NCBI GenBank assembly: GCA_032718865.1
Contig: JALUTQ010000041.1
Location: forward strand, 62,001 to 126,000
From: Tilletia caries
Taxonomy: Eukaryota; Basidiomycota; Exobasidiomycetes; Tilletiales; Tilletiaceae
Direction of reading: 5' to 3'
DNA: 64,000 nucleotides
Translations under genes and position numbers: made by a program
Notes under the pieces: generated by a model
What the model saw: only the letters and a program-made list of their open reading frames with translations
The model's database searches: none
Told to the model about the DNA's origin: nothing
Part shown: positions 45,034 through 55,894 of the stretch, in pieces
Layout of the letters: every line of letters starts with the position of its first letter
How positions within the stretch are numbered: position 1 is the first letter of the stretch

Positions 45034-46484
45034 TCAGAACCCGAGCGGACCGAGCTTCTTCGGCATGCCCGCGACGGTGCCCGTTGCTGCCAGGGCTTGA
45101 AGGGTGGACTCGCCGACGTGACCGGCGCACCGATGCCAGTGCATGGTTTCCGGATCAGCGCTCGGCTCCGACGCTACCATCACCGAGTCCGTTGCTGCTG
45201 ACTCCAGCGGGACGACCCAGTTATCGCCGACGACCGATGCCTTCATGATGACTCGCCCGGTACTGCCTTCAGTCACAGTCGCGGATGTGTTGTCGAATGA
45301 GATCGAGCACCCGCTCTTTGTGAGGCGCTTGCCGCCGATCAGGTTGCCGATCGCGGAGGGACAGTGTGCGACGTCCTTGAGCTCGATCTTGAGGCCGGCT
45401 TGCGTCGTGACCACGAGGTTGCCGTATCCTGTGACCGGCATGAGCCCTCCGTTGGCGCACTCAATGCCGGTGTCGGGCTTGGCTGCTCGGTAGTCCGTAA
45501 GGCCGGATGCGTTGGCGACGATGTGCCGAGAGCTGCCGGTGTCGAGGATGAAGTGCCCAGCCATCGTGCTGGAGGCACCCACCGCACAGGCGAAGTCGAC
45601 ATCGGCGGGGTTGTCCGTAGCCTGCGGCTTGGCTTCTCGCGCCATGGCCGCGGTGTCCTGGTGCTTCTTGCTATCGACCTTCGTGCTGATGAAGTCTTGA
45701 GCCGAGTCGATGTGGGGGCAGTTGTAGAAACGATGCCCCTTCTGCTTGCAGAGCCAACATGCTCCGCCAAAGGAACCTTCGTCCTTTGAGGTGCTTCCGT
45801 GCCTGCTCGCCGGAGAGCCTCCTTTGCCGCTGCTCTTTGCAGGGCTGGGCGCGTGGTAGACCGCGAAGGCAGCGTCCTGTCGGGTCTTGGCGTCCTTCTC
45901 ATCCTCGCGCTTGAGGGACCGTTCCGCTTCCAGGATCTTTGACCGAAGCTCCGTCCACGACGTCGTTGCGCTCGCGCTCCACTTGAAGCCTCGGTACGCG
46001 GACGGCAAACTCCAGAGCAGCTCGATACAGCGCTCCTCCTCGTCGACCGGCTTGCCGATTTGGAGTAGCTGCTCGTAGAGACCGGCGAGCTGTCCGATGT
46101 GGTCGCGCATTGAATTCTTGGGGGCCGTCAGTGCGTTGAGGAGCTCGCTCTTGAGCTGGAGTCTTGCCTCCACCGAAGTGCTTCGATACTCGTCGCGGAG
46201 GTAGTCCCAGAGGACCTTCGCATTCTCCGTGCCGAGTCGGGCCAGATCCGTCTGGATCTCATCGCTGGTGGTGAGGAAGATGCATCCGTATGCCTTCGCG
46301 TCGGCTGTCGTCCAATCCTTGAGCTCCTGCGCCGCTGCCCCCTCACCGGGTGGTGTCCCGGGCGCAACGGCGGACCAGTAGCCGTGGGATCGCAGGACCG
46401 TCTTGACGCCTCCGCCCACAGTCGGTAGTTGGGACCGAGCAGGGGCGCGATGCCTTCACGCAACTTGTCCGAGGAGCTTGTCAT
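45034..46484 (-). pseudogene. Copia Gag and protease
   Basis: The frame begins with an ATG at 46484 (MTSSSDKLREGIAPLLGPNY), shifts near 46410, and continues VKTVLRSHGYW. The UBN2-like Gag domain follows (RSTSVEARLQLKSELLNAL), with CCHC knuckle CWLCKQKGHRFYNC near 45740 and protease FILDTGSSRHIV near 45545. It ends at TGA (45034-45036) inside the GAG-pre-integrase domain, where the family has the first Cys of a C-X2-C pair (here stop-S-D-C). Confidence 0.88.
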
Positions 46485-46511
46485 CTTGTGGGTAGCTAAG
46501 GGTTAAGCAGT

Positions 46512-46523
46512 GGACTCATAACC
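46512..46523 (-). other. Copia primer-binding site, half initiator-tRNA type
   Basis: Directly inside the 5' LTR the minus strand reads GGTTATGAGTCC. Its complement contains CTCATAACC, the anticodon loop of initiator tRNA-Met. Copia-type elements commonly prime with a tRNA half cleaved in the anticodon loop. Confidence 0.65.
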
Positions 46524-46623
46524 TGTGGAAACTGATGGTGGTTCTCATTGACAGCAGGAAGTTTTACATGGAAGAAGGGACACGCAGCACCCACGGCAGT
46601 CCGGCCCGGACCTCCACTTCACA
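46524..46623 (-). repeat. Copia 5' LTR
   Basis: This 100-bp LTR is identical to the 3' LTR and precedes the primer-binding site and gag. Confidence 0.95.
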
Positions 46624-47279
46624 CTACATGCACTTGGAGCATGTTAATCTTGGGGCTCGCTGAAGAAAGCGGAAGCTGTAGCAGATCCGAAAAGGTAGAC
46701 CAATGAGGAACCAAGGGCAAGTACCGATCGAGTGCTGCGCAAAATCTGGGGGATCCGAACTCAGAGGCAGACATAAAAAGTGAGCAGCGAGCGTCCGACA
46801 AGACTCGGCATTCAGCAAAACTGCACCAGAGCTTAGATGGGAAGGCTGTGAAGCGAGGGCAGGAAGAAGGATGGAAGGGGAATATGCAAGGAGCATCGCG
46901 GAGAATAACGAGTCGGCGTTCAGCTAGCAGAGAACAGGTCCCTGGACGAGGAATGCCGAAACAAAGAAGAAACAACGTACTTAATACGTAAAGCGATGCA
47001 TAGTTGGCTATTTTGCATAAGTGACAAGCCACAAGAATGGTGCGGTGCCTTCCTCACCCTCAGGCTACAAGTGCTATTCGCTCCCGATCCAAGCGCGACA
47101 TGGTTGTGTGGCATGGTCCTGGTTAGATATGGTTTTGTGGGTGCTTCTTTGAGAACGTTTGGCTAATTCTATGAGAGGATCGCAGCAAAGATCAGTTCAA
47201 GCGTTCACAGCTACATACGGTGCGATCTCGGACCTAATCTTCCGCGCTTGACCTAAGAGCAAGTAACCTGTTTGTGTCG
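46624..47279. repeat. Remainder of unit B, then junction to unit C
   Basis: 46640-46890 is a diverged version of the hydrolase upstream region (compare 37290-37480 and 52090-52280). No hydrolase follows. 46900-47279 is non-coding. Confidence 0.55.
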
Positions 47280-48051
47280 CAGTGCTCTGCTTGTGCTTCG
47301 ACATTCACGGATAGACCTTCGAGTAGAGGAGCGGCAGATAGAAAGTGCAAAACAGTTCATCCGCTCCGCCATCGCCGGATGCTACGTGCGGATACGTTGC
47401 AAAGTTGCGTCCTTCAACGTTATGACAGACGTTGCTCACCTAATTAGCGCAACAAACAAACTAAACAAACAGACAAAGCAGACAAGTAGGCGGGGCTCCC
47501 TTCTCGCCGGCCCCGGTTACCACAGTCGATCCCGCGCAACGCTTTCTCTTCACCCTTTACCCTCATCTTTCTCTCCTTCTAGTCGCGGAGCCCGATCCGA
47601 AATCAAGCGCCTCGAGGTTGACCGCAGACAATCGGCCTGGGCAAGCATTCGACGGGAACAGCTGCGGAGCACCGGCACATCCATAAAGTGAGAGTCCACG
47701 AATCAGCAGCTCCAAGCGCGATCGGAGGCGGGCTGCTTTCCCGACCTTTCGAGTTGGCCCCGCTGTCCCCGCCTTTGGTGTGTGGGCCAGACAATCCAGT
47801 TCCAGCGTGGGTCGCTTCTAGCTGGAGTGAGGCTGAGCATGACAAGATACTTGGAGGGAGATCGGGGCACACACGCTCAGTTATAAGAGAGGCTGCATCG
47901 AGCTCCCCTCAGGTCCGTCCGTCTCGTCATCACTCACTCCTCAGTCACCACTCACTCACAAGACATCCCTCACTTTCTCTCTCTACCACTCGCAGACACT
48001 TTCCCACACACTCACAACTCAAACACAAACATACTCACACGAATCGTCAAG

Positions 48052-48729
48052 ATGCAACTCAACTCCAAGCTCTCCCTCGTCCTCTGCGCCATGCTGGTTG
48101 CCGTCACGCCCATCGCCTCCGCTCCCCTTTCCGGTGTTAGCGACACCCTCGACCTGAGCCCTCGCTCTACCGACGTCGGCTTCGACTACACGAACGGACA
48201 GCGTTATGGCGATGCTGCCCACCGTCGCGACATCTTCGGAAAGGGAGACGACCACGACCAGCACGATGGCAAGGGCAAAAAGGGCGAGAAGGGCGAGAAG
48301 GGAGAGAAGGGAGAGAAGGGAGAGAAGGGCGAAAAGGGGGAGAAGGGGCCTAAGGGGGAGAAGGGACCCAAAGGCGAGAAGGGTGAGAAGGGTGAGAAGG
48401 GACCCAAGGGCGAAAAGGGAGAGAAGGGGGAGAAGGGAGAGAAGGGGCCCAAGGGCGAAAAGGGAGAAAAGGGTGAGAAGGGGCTCAAGGGTGAAAAGGG
48501 CGAGAAGGGACCCAAGGGTGACAAGGGCGAGAAAGGACCTAAAGGCGAGAAGGGTGACAAGGGGCCCAAAGGGGAGAAGGGTGACAAGGGGCCCAAAGGG
48601 GAGAAGGGCGAGAAGGGCGAGAAGGGCGAGAAGGGAGTGAAGGGCGAGAAGCACGACGGCAAAATTTACGGCAAGCCCAAGGCTCCTGAAGAAGCCGAGA
48701 AGGAGGAGACTGCTGAAGACAAGGCCTAA
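48052..48729 (+). CDS. Secreted collagen-like protein, copy C
   Basis: Single exon, 225 residues, with the same signal peptide, [20 protein letters not shown] domain and tail as copy A. The Gly-X-Y tract is about 9 residues shorter and rearranged: it has repeated GDK-GPK-GEK blocks near the end and a GVK triplet. Differences between copies concentrate in the tract and in two or three signal-proximal residues, as expected for slippage in a repeat. It is a secreted protein by prediction; whether it trimerises is unknown. The TATA-like box near 47880 and the pyrimidine-rich leader are conserved with copy A. Confidence 0.9.
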   Translation: MQLNSKLSLVLCAMLVAVTPIASAPLSGVSDTLDLSPRSTDVGFDYTNGQRYGDAAHRRDIFGKGDDHDQHDGKGKKGEKGEKGEKGEKGEKGEKGEKGPKGEKGPKGEKGEKGEKGPKGEKGEKGEKGEKGPKGEKGEKGEKGLKGEKGEKGPKGDKGEKGPKGEKGDKGPKGEKGDKGPKGEKGEKGEKGEKGVKGEKHDGKIYGKPKAPEEAEKEETAEDKA

Positions 48730-49910
48730 GCCAACAGCGACGCCGACGCCGAGTTCAACGATGCGGCTCCTCAGGAGGAATCACACCGCAACAAGCTCGA
48801 GGTCACGAAGTTTGCGGGCTCAGCTTCCTCTGAACCTTTTCTGACTCTCCCCTCCCTCTGCGAATGAAACTCACATTGTTCTGCAAAGTGCAACACTCCT
48901 GTTCGGTCGTCAGCTGAAATGACTGAATGTGGCATAAGGTAGCGATGAGGAAGGATGAATGATGAATTGTGCGCCTGCATTGGAGTCTTGGATGTCGACA
49001 TATGTATGTAAATTACCATGGAGCTGGACTGGGAACCATAGGCGAGCGCAGTTGGAATTTGTAAGGAGGAAAGAGCCATGCCGGAAGGATGTCTATAGAG
49101 AATGACAGGAATACATGACTGGAATGAAGTGCATTGGTGAAGGGGCCCTGCAAGACGCAGACCACACCTTGGGCGGAAACGGGTTCCGAGCGGGACTGCG
49201 CCTGTGTGGGTGGGACGTCTCTGAGGTATGGCAGTCCGAAAAAACGTTCGGCAACAGGCGAGAGGCCACGACGGCAAGCATCGCATCGCATTGCATCGCA
49301 TCGCATAGCATCGCATAGCATCGCACAGAAAAAGGCAAAGTTCCGCATGGAGAACAGTCACCGTGTAGTCATACTTCTTCATTATTCACTATTCACTGCC
49401 CCTCATTGAACACCAATCGATGTCACGCAATAACGCAACCGCAACCGCACACGTTCCACTGTTGGGCATCGAGGAATGTTATTGAGCTGAACTTGGGACT
49501 CATTTGCATGGCAAGACTGCCCAATTACGCAACAGACAGTAAGAAGCTATACGCATAGGTTGGAGCAGGAGCAGCAGATCGCAGTCGACACAGCAAGACA
49601 AGGTAAGGATAATGCTGAATGATTGGTGACGGTACGTAGAATCTTGAGAGTCTTTCGCTGTTACCACGTAGATCGTTGACGCTCGTTGGGTGGGTCGTTG
49701 TTACTTGTTGCACATGGCTTGACGTCAGAGTAGTGGATCGATTTCTTGCTGGAGTAGTTAACTTGGTACATTCGTGTCGTGAGTGCAGAGAGGATCGTAA
49801 GATCGTAAGTGCATCATCCGCTTGTGCGCGATGTTTGAAAGGTCGAAGTAAGGAAGAGGTTCGAGTGGGGCTTTGATGTAGTCTTGGAGGTAAAAATCGG
49901 GGATGGCTTC
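48730..49910. other. Conserved non-coding spacer of unit C with GCATC/GCATA microsatellite
   Basis: It is homologous to 33113-34253. At 49276-49326 a GCATCGCATC-type pentanucleotide array has about nine units, where unit A has about three. No gene is supported. Confidence 0.6.
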
Positions 49911-50989
49911 TCAGATCAGGAAGGGGACCAGCTTCCAAGGCACCTTGCGCCGATAAGCGTCGTAGTCGGTCTCTACGTCGGCGTCGTGGCTGTCACCCAT
50001 CGTATCCTCGGCCTGATGGCCGTCTTTGATGCCGCATTCGATTCCACCAGCGGTGGCAGCATCGGTGTGGTTCTGAACAGCGCCGTATTGCTTACCGCCT
50101 TTCAGCGACGCCGTGTTCGAGTGCAAGTTTGTCGACGCCGCGAGCAAGCCTGAAGCTGTAGACGCATCACGACTCATGCTCGGGTGTATACCAGTCGCAC
50201 CTCCACGTCGTCGTCGAAGCGCCTCGAATTCGCGAACCATCATCTCCTCTTCGCCGGTGATGCGGCTCCAGATCATGTAGGCGCATAAGATGGTGACGAT
50301 CATCGCTCGGAGGGGGGGACAGTTTCCAATGTATGGGACGGGTAGGACTTGCATGAGCACGGTGAGACCGGAGGCGACGAGAAACAGGCCCGTGTAGGAA
50401 GGATGACGGACGACAGCTGTTTTTGATCCATGTGCGAACGTTGAAGAGATGAGAAGTTCCGAGTCAGTTGAAGGAATGAGGATGCCAAAGCGTGAATCGT
50501 AGACTCACCATACGGTCCCGAGCTCACGATGCGATGATCGTCCAAGATGGCCAATGTGAAGGTGAAGAAGTGCGACAGCTCACGGTAACACCAGTACCTC
50601 AGCCCGCCTCCCAGACCTGCCATCATCCAGCCCATCCTCTCCCACAGCACATGATCGCCATCCAAGGCCGGCAACGCCCACGACCGCAACAAACCGCTTG
50701 CGGACCTACTCAACACATCACCCCAGCTCACTCTCACGTGCCAAACCAGCGAGAGCGTGTACAGAGCCGAGACGAGGACGGGAGGCACCTTGACCAGCCC
50801 AAAGCGAGCAAAGGGGTCCTGCCCACAGCGGGATTGGGCTTTGGCCGGGGCGGCGTGAGGCGGAACGAAGGACCGGATGGCGAGGAGAGTGCAGACGAGT
50901 GGGAGGAGGGCATCGAGGATGATCCTGGTGAGGCCGATGGAGTCCCACGGGGAGGAGGAGTGGATGGAAGGGGGTGCAGATGAAAACAT
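49911..50989 (-). CDS. ICMT-like integral membrane methyltransferase, copy C
   Basis: Exons 50989-50509 and 50416-49911 have the same lengths and phases as copy A and give 328 residues. Catalytic features are kept: HRIVSSGPY joined to the RHP-motif exon, EEEMMVREF and the terminal KVPWKLVPFLI. The N-terminus differs (MFSSAPPSIHSSSPWDS), as do parts of the acidic/Ser loop. Unit B and unit D copies are closer to this one than to A. The neighbours are the collagen-like gene (facing it) and the hydrolase (divergent), a fixed order in the cassette. Substrate unknown. Confidence 0.8.
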
Positions 50990-52702
50990 GAGGAGCGGAG
51001 GCTGAGTGTGTGAGGCGGATATGGAGAACGACGGTGACACTTCGAACGCAAGAGGAGACGAGAAGAAGAGCGACAGAGAGGTGAGTAGGACTCGTCTGGA
51101 TGAAGTGGAAGGAAAGGGGCAGAGTTCGTCAGCGATGCAGCACGCCTCTTATACACAGATGGATCAGCTCAAATGAAAACGCGTTGGATCCCGGCGTTCT
51201 TCGCATCCCTGCGCGAAAAGGGCTGGGGGTGGGGTTGAGGTCTTCGTATCGCTGTACGGAAAGGGCTGGGGTGGATTTGAGATGCAGGGAAGATTAAAGC
51301 TGTAAAGACCGAAGTGTGCGCAGGGCCTGATGAGAGAAACTGGAGAATGCCGCAGCAGCAATTCTTACTAGGAATATGTGAGATCGTTTTGCGGGTGTCG
51401 ACGTCACCTTGTCTCTACCCCATGGGCCCGCCGTCTTTGTTCGCCGAGAAGGATTCCTGATCGAGGCGGAAGAGAGGAGGCGGAAGAAAGATGGCTCTCG
51501 CCTCTCGCAGCTCGCTCGCCCAACGAGTCTGGGGACTGGTGACCTCGTTTGCGATCGAGTTGCTCTGCAATGAAATGAGACGAGGTCAGATGAGCTGAGC
51601 CAAGCAGTCCCGGCGCAAGGGGGAAAACGAAGATCCGGAGTGGCATCAAGACGATTCATGAATCCCTCGTTCCGTCAAAACCTCATATGTACGAAATGAT
51701 AGCAGGGCAAGGAAGCTGTCAATAACGGTGAGACGTGGGAAATTCCTTGTGCGACGTGAGTTGATACTCGTGCAAGTAGACCATCCTACCGGTGAGACGT
51801 GGGATATTCTTTGGCGACGTGATTTGATACTGTGCGAGTAGGCCACTTTGAACTCCGATCCACGCAGCGCACACGACCCTCCGATGCTCTGAGCCCTGCT
51901 TCCTCGTGGTGGGCGAGCGGAGGAGCTTGAGACACCGAAGGGCGTTGCTTTGAGTTGGCTTGGGAAAACGAAGAACCGCCGGATGAGGGCAAGTCCGAGC
52001 CGCAATGTCGTTGTGAATCGACCTTACGTGCATCTGTAGAGTTTCAACATATACTCGTGCGCTGGACCATATGGATTATGGACGCATGCCCTCTTGAAGC
52101 CCAAGCTGCAGAGACAGACGGATAAGGAAGGAAGCAAGGGCAAGTGTAAGTCAAGTACTGCGGAAAAAGGCCGGACTCACATCGCAACGAATATCCGACC
52201 CGGCTCGGCACTCGGTATGAACGCGCCAGAGCTTCGATGGGGAGGCTGCGGAGCGCGAGGAGGAAGAGGGGTGGTGGAATGAAAAGGGACGAGTAAGTAG
52301 CACCGTGATCGAGCCCAAACAGAAAAGTCAGCGTTGAGTGAGATCGCGTTGGGCATCCCAAGTGCTCTTCCCACTGCATTCGGGAGATCTCTCCTGACCT
52401 AGGTCGGCCATCTTCGATGTTGATGAGTTCTCCTACTTTCAGGATGGGATGGGTCAAGACTGTGTGCGAGGTAGTCAGCGGGTTGAGGCGAGGTTATGTG
52501 GTGGTGGGCGAGGTTGAAGTTGGAGGTCATGCATGAGGAGGGCTTCTCTGGCGAAGGCGGCCACCACCATCACCTTCGAAGACAGCACTTCTCAACACAG
52601 ATCTGGTTCCGGCTGACCCTCTTCCCTGTCACTTTGATATATCCTCCTTTCCTTTCCCTCAGTCTCTCCATAGCGTGCTCAGGTGACTCGACCGAGGTCA
52701 AA
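50990..52702. other. Divergent intergenic region between methyltransferase C and hydrolase C
   Basis: The 1.7-kb spacer is conserved in unit D. It has the TATA-like TATAAG of the methyltransferase near 51147-51152 (minus strand) and a direct duplication of a block containing GGTGAGACGTGGGA (near 51728 and 51791). No gene is supported. Confidence 0.55.
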
Positions 52703-53737
52703 ATGTCCACCTCTGATCCCAAGTCAGCAACAACGGCAAACGCGGTGGCAAGTATACAACCCATCATCATCGTGCACGACCTGTTCGGGACACTGTTCAG
52801 CCTCGAGGCACCCACAGCGGCGCTACGCAAGTCCTACCCGCAGCTCAGCCCACTTCGAGCCCACTCGATCATCCTGGACTGGTACCAATGTTTCCAACGG
52901 GACCTGGCCACTCTCTCCTCGAACGACGCCTACCAGCCTGCCTCGGTGGTGTTCAAGGAGACACTCCCGCGCGCACTGAAGCAAGCCGGATTGAGCACTT
53001 CCCCAACAAACGGGACGAGCACATTTGACCCAGCGGACGAGTCGATACCGGGACCGGAACAGGCGGAGGGAGCGGAGAGGGAGAACCCGTACCCGTCCGA
53101 GATTACACAGCCCATCCTGGACTCACTCCAGCATCTCAGCCCACGACCGGGCTTCATCGAGGCGTTCACCGAGATCTACCGCTCGGCGGATCGATGGCCC
53201 GGTGAGGTGCAGATCTGGGCGGCGACGAACGGAGGCGCAGACTTAGCGCGCACGTTGTTGCTCGCTGGCGTTGGAGGGTCTCACGAGCACGGCGGCGAAC
53301 TTCGGATGGGTACGGGGAGGGCACCGAGCGAAGGGGTGGGCATCTTTTCGTGTGACGAGATCCGGGTGAGCAAGCCTGATCCCAGGGTGTACGCGGCGAT
53401 CCGGAGCAAGCTCGGGTTGCCGTCTGCTTTGGACGAGGCGGCGGGCGGGAGGGAGGCAGCGTCGCTTTGGTTCGTAGCCAGTCATACGTGGGATCTCTTC
53501 GCAGCCAAGCGGGCAGGGTGAGCGCTGCACATTTATCCTCTTTCTCCATTTCTCTCCCCTCCATCGCTGACAAGTTCTCTGTATATGTCTAGGTTCAAGA
53601 CATGCTGGATCTCATACGAGGAGTTCTTCGCATGCGAGGCGATCTATGGACGGCCGGACATCGTCGCGCGCGATCTGGCGGCAGGGGCGAAGGCGATGCT
53701 GGAGTGGGAGCGCGAACACAACGGCCGGTCTCCATAG
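52703..53737 (+). CDS. Haloacid-dehalogenase-like hydrolase, copy C
   Basis: Exons 52703-53517 and 53593-53737 join in phase, 319 residues. Motif I is VHDLFGTLFS (nucleophile Asp plus the D-x-x-GT-x-F spacing of type II 2-haloacid dehalogenases). Motif II is ATNGG, and the SKPDPRVYAAI segment supplies motif III Lys. FVASHTWDLFAAKRAGFKTCWI matches the motif IV region of L-2-haloacid dehalogenases (SNNWDVAGA-like). An insertion of Pro/Glu-rich sequence near residues 105-140 is unusual. The TAG stop at 53735-53737 is formed by the TA target duplication plus the first G of a MITE. Substrate unknown. Confidence 0.85.
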
Positions 53738-54182
53738 GCGGTGATCAGTTGCGGGCGCGCGCTCAAAAAGGGCGCTCAAACACAGAGCGCGAGGCCCCTC
53801 GCGCCGCGCTCTGAAAATCTGCTTCTCAGAGCGCGCGCCCACAACTGAACAACGCTTGCGCCGGGAAGTGCGCTCTGCTTTCTCCAGCTCGGCCTCTGCT
53901 TTCTCATTTTGTGGTTTGTATTGATTTTGTGATCAATACAAAAAGTCACGTGATGCTTCTGTAATCGAGCGGGAGCCAGAGCGCGCGCTCGAAGAGGTGG
54001 GCCGATCGAAATAGGTCGGCCCAGCGCCGCGCTCAGAACTGAGTGAGGGCGCTCTGAAATTTTTGGGCCCCCGGCTCTGAAAACGCGGAACTGAACATGC
54101 GTGCGCTTTCATGTCGGCCCAAAAAAAAAACAGAGCGCGCGCTCATTTTTCAAGGTGAGCGCGCCCGCAACTGAACACCGCC
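53737..54182. mobile_element. 446-bp MITE with TA target duplication
   Basis: The ends are inverted over about 24 bp with one mismatch: GGCGGTGATCAGTTGCGGGC inward from 53737 and its complement ending at 54182. TA flanks both sides (53735-53736 and 54183-54184). Unit D has the empty site CCATAGATG, proving both the insertion and the TA duplication. The interior is rich in GAGCGCGCGCTC-like palindromes and contains TCACGTGA (53947-53954). A TA duplication suggests the Tc1/mariner group. Confidence 0.92.
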
Positions 54183-54369
54183 TAGATGTTTCTCCATCGC
54201 GTCGCCGTGCTTTGTGCCTTTGTCCATCGACGAGGCCTGCTTTCGTTGCGCAACGATTTTTCTGACGCTATGAAAAAGGCTCCGAGCAGGACTCTGGCTC
54301 AGAAAATTCCTGGAGCAGGCCAGGCGGGTGGATGCTGACCGCTGACCTTGGAAGAAGGAATCTCAGAAG

Positions 54370-55707
54370 ATGCCACGTACGAACAAGAAGACAAAGCGAA
54401 GTGCGGGTGGAGACGGAGAGACGGTGGCGGCGGCGGAGGTAGCAGCTCCAACATCGGCGACGGCGGCGACAACAGCGGCAGTGTCAAAACCACAAGAGCC
54501 GAGCGGTGATGGCAGCGGCCGGAAACGGAAACGAGGCAAGCGGGGCAAAGACAACGATGCGGAGAATGGCGATGCTGCGTCCTCGATAGCGCCTGTCGCT
54601 GCTGATGCTTCTGTCGCGGAGGCAGCAACGAAGAAGCCCAAAGCTGCAGCCGCTCCTGCTCCCGCTGCTGACGATGCGAAGGCGACAGCAGGCAGTGGTC
54701 CGAAGCGGAAACGGAGTCGGAAACGGAATCGCAGAACGACAGCCGCTGCGGGTCAAGACGATGATGAAGAGAGCAGCAGTAGTAGCGAGAGCGAGGACGA
54801 GGACAAGCCTGCTCCGGTCGTCACAGCTCCAGCTGCGTCCTCGTCGAGCTCGTCGGACGACTCCAGTTCAGACGAAGAAGAGGAGGAGGTGAAGGCGAAG
54901 CCAGCGCCGGCGAAGAAGGTGCCTGCGGTGGCTCCTTCCTCTGCACTTAAGACAAAGCAGCCTAGTGGGGCTGAGCTCGGCCCTGATCCAGCGATCATCA
55001 CGCCAGCGCTGAGCGAACAGACGCAGCGAGGTGAGTCTGCCTCTCCACTGCGTGAATCCCACAACGGCTCAGTATGGAATCTCTGACGACAAGTGGCCAT
55101 TTTACAGCTCTTGCCTATGCTCAACGCTTTGCACGGGATCGAAGCTCATGGAAGTTCGAAAAGCAACGGCAGAACTGGCTCTTACGACACGCGCTCGATG
55201 TCCACACCGGCACAAGCTCGACTGAGGAAGGGACCGTCAAGGCGGATGCGGGTGAGGTGAAAGAGACAGAAGGGGATGAGGACGAGGACGGTGATGTACG
55301 GATACCGGATGCATACATTCCCGTGCTGGCGTTCTACTATGCTCATATGGTCGGGGGAGCCAAAGCGGTACGTACTTCGCTTCTTGGAGCACCTTTCTTC
55401 AAATTTCGACAGTCAGCTGACTTTCGGTCAATAACCCTTGGTACAGCGCATCATCGAGACGCTCCGTGTAGCAGCCAACACGGTGGTGCCCGACGGCCCA
55501 GAAGATGCGGCCGACGCAGCGGTGCCTTCCGCTGATGGGGCCGGTACGTTTTCGATCGGCGATCTGGCGTTGCAGAAGGAGGCGCAGGAGGAGAAGGAGA
55601 AGGCGGCGGCGGCGGAGAAGGCTGGGAAGGCGGAGGCTGCGCGGACGGAGCTGAGGAGGAGGAGGGATGTTGGCAGACGGCTGTTGGAGCTCATGGGCGA
55701 GATGTAG
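54370..55707 (+). CDS. WKF-domain protein (C7orf50 / yeast YCR016W type)
   Basis: Exons 54370-55030, 55108-55367 and 55447-55707 join in phase to 393 residues. The N-terminal 200 residues are low-complexity: Ala-rich, with Lys/Arg clusters (GRKRKRGKRGK, KRKRSRKRNRR) that look like nucleolar localisation signals and acidic Ser/Glu runs. Near residues 232-245 is SSWKFEKQRQNWLLRH, the WKF signature. The C-terminus is an Ala/Glu/Lys helix. Family members associate with pre-60S ribosomes or rRNA; that role is by family. It lies in the loop of the inverted repeat. Confidence 0.8.
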
Positions 55708-55737
55708 ATGTCGACGTCTGTGACTTGTCAATCTTAT

Positions 55738-55762
55738 GCACCGACGTGGCCTTTTCACGTGA
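55738..55762. promoter_or_regulatory. GCACCGACGTGGCC and TCACGTGA upstream of cyclophilin
   Basis: GCACCGACGTGGCC (55738-55751) and the palindrome TCACGTGA (55755-55762) lie 130-160 bp before the cyclophilin ATG. The same pair occurs in the TAN1/WBP2-like divergent promoter. Confidence 0.5.
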
Positions 55763-55894
55763 CGCGCTTCCCTAAATTTGGGGAGCCTCCCCAGACCATC
55801 GCTCACTGAATGTACTTAGCTCCCGACCACGATCATCTAGGACAACACTGGCCTGAGACTTGAGAGGGAAGCAGAGCGAGCAAGTGAGCGCAAG

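Larger units (their letters stand above)
42046..46623 (-). mobile_element. Ty1/copia retrotransposon with 100-bp LTRs
   Basis: It is 4578 bp on the minus strand. The two LTRs are 100 bp, identical, with TG...CA ends, and flanked by a perfect 5-bp duplication CTACA (42041-42045 and 46624-46628). The order gag-protease-integrase-reverse transcriptase-RNase H is that of copia. A purine tract (GCAGAGAGGGGAG, minus strand, 42146-42158) abuts the 3' LTR. The coding region has two frameshifts and one TGA. Identical LTRs date the insertion as recent and later than the cassette duplication. Confidence 0.95.
47280..53734. repeat. Cassette unit C
   Basis: This is the most complete copy: collagen-like gene, methyltransferase and hydrolase, all open. 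It matches unit A in direct orientation. Its right part (from 50833) matches unit D in inverted orientation. Confidence 0.9.
50833..54215. repeat. Left arm of a large inverted repeat
   Basis: It matches the reverse complement of 61068-64000. After subtracting the 446-bp MITE and its TA duplication, the arm lengths differ by only about 2 bp over 2.93 kb. The match ends at the block CGCCGTGCTTTGT (54203-54215). The outer limit is not visible because unit D runs off the window. Confidence 0.9.

Noticed and set aside
10892..45036. One in-frame TGA in each retroelement could mean readthrough or recoding of TGA
   Set aside because: Host genes here use TGA as stop (kinase, subtilase). In copia the TGA replaces a zinc-binding Cys, and neither site is at a Gag-Pol boundary, so mutation is simpler.
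53737..54182. GC-rich palindromic block considered as structured RNA or a promoter CpG island
   Set aside because: Inverted ends, TA duplication and the empty site in unit D show it is a MITE insertion.
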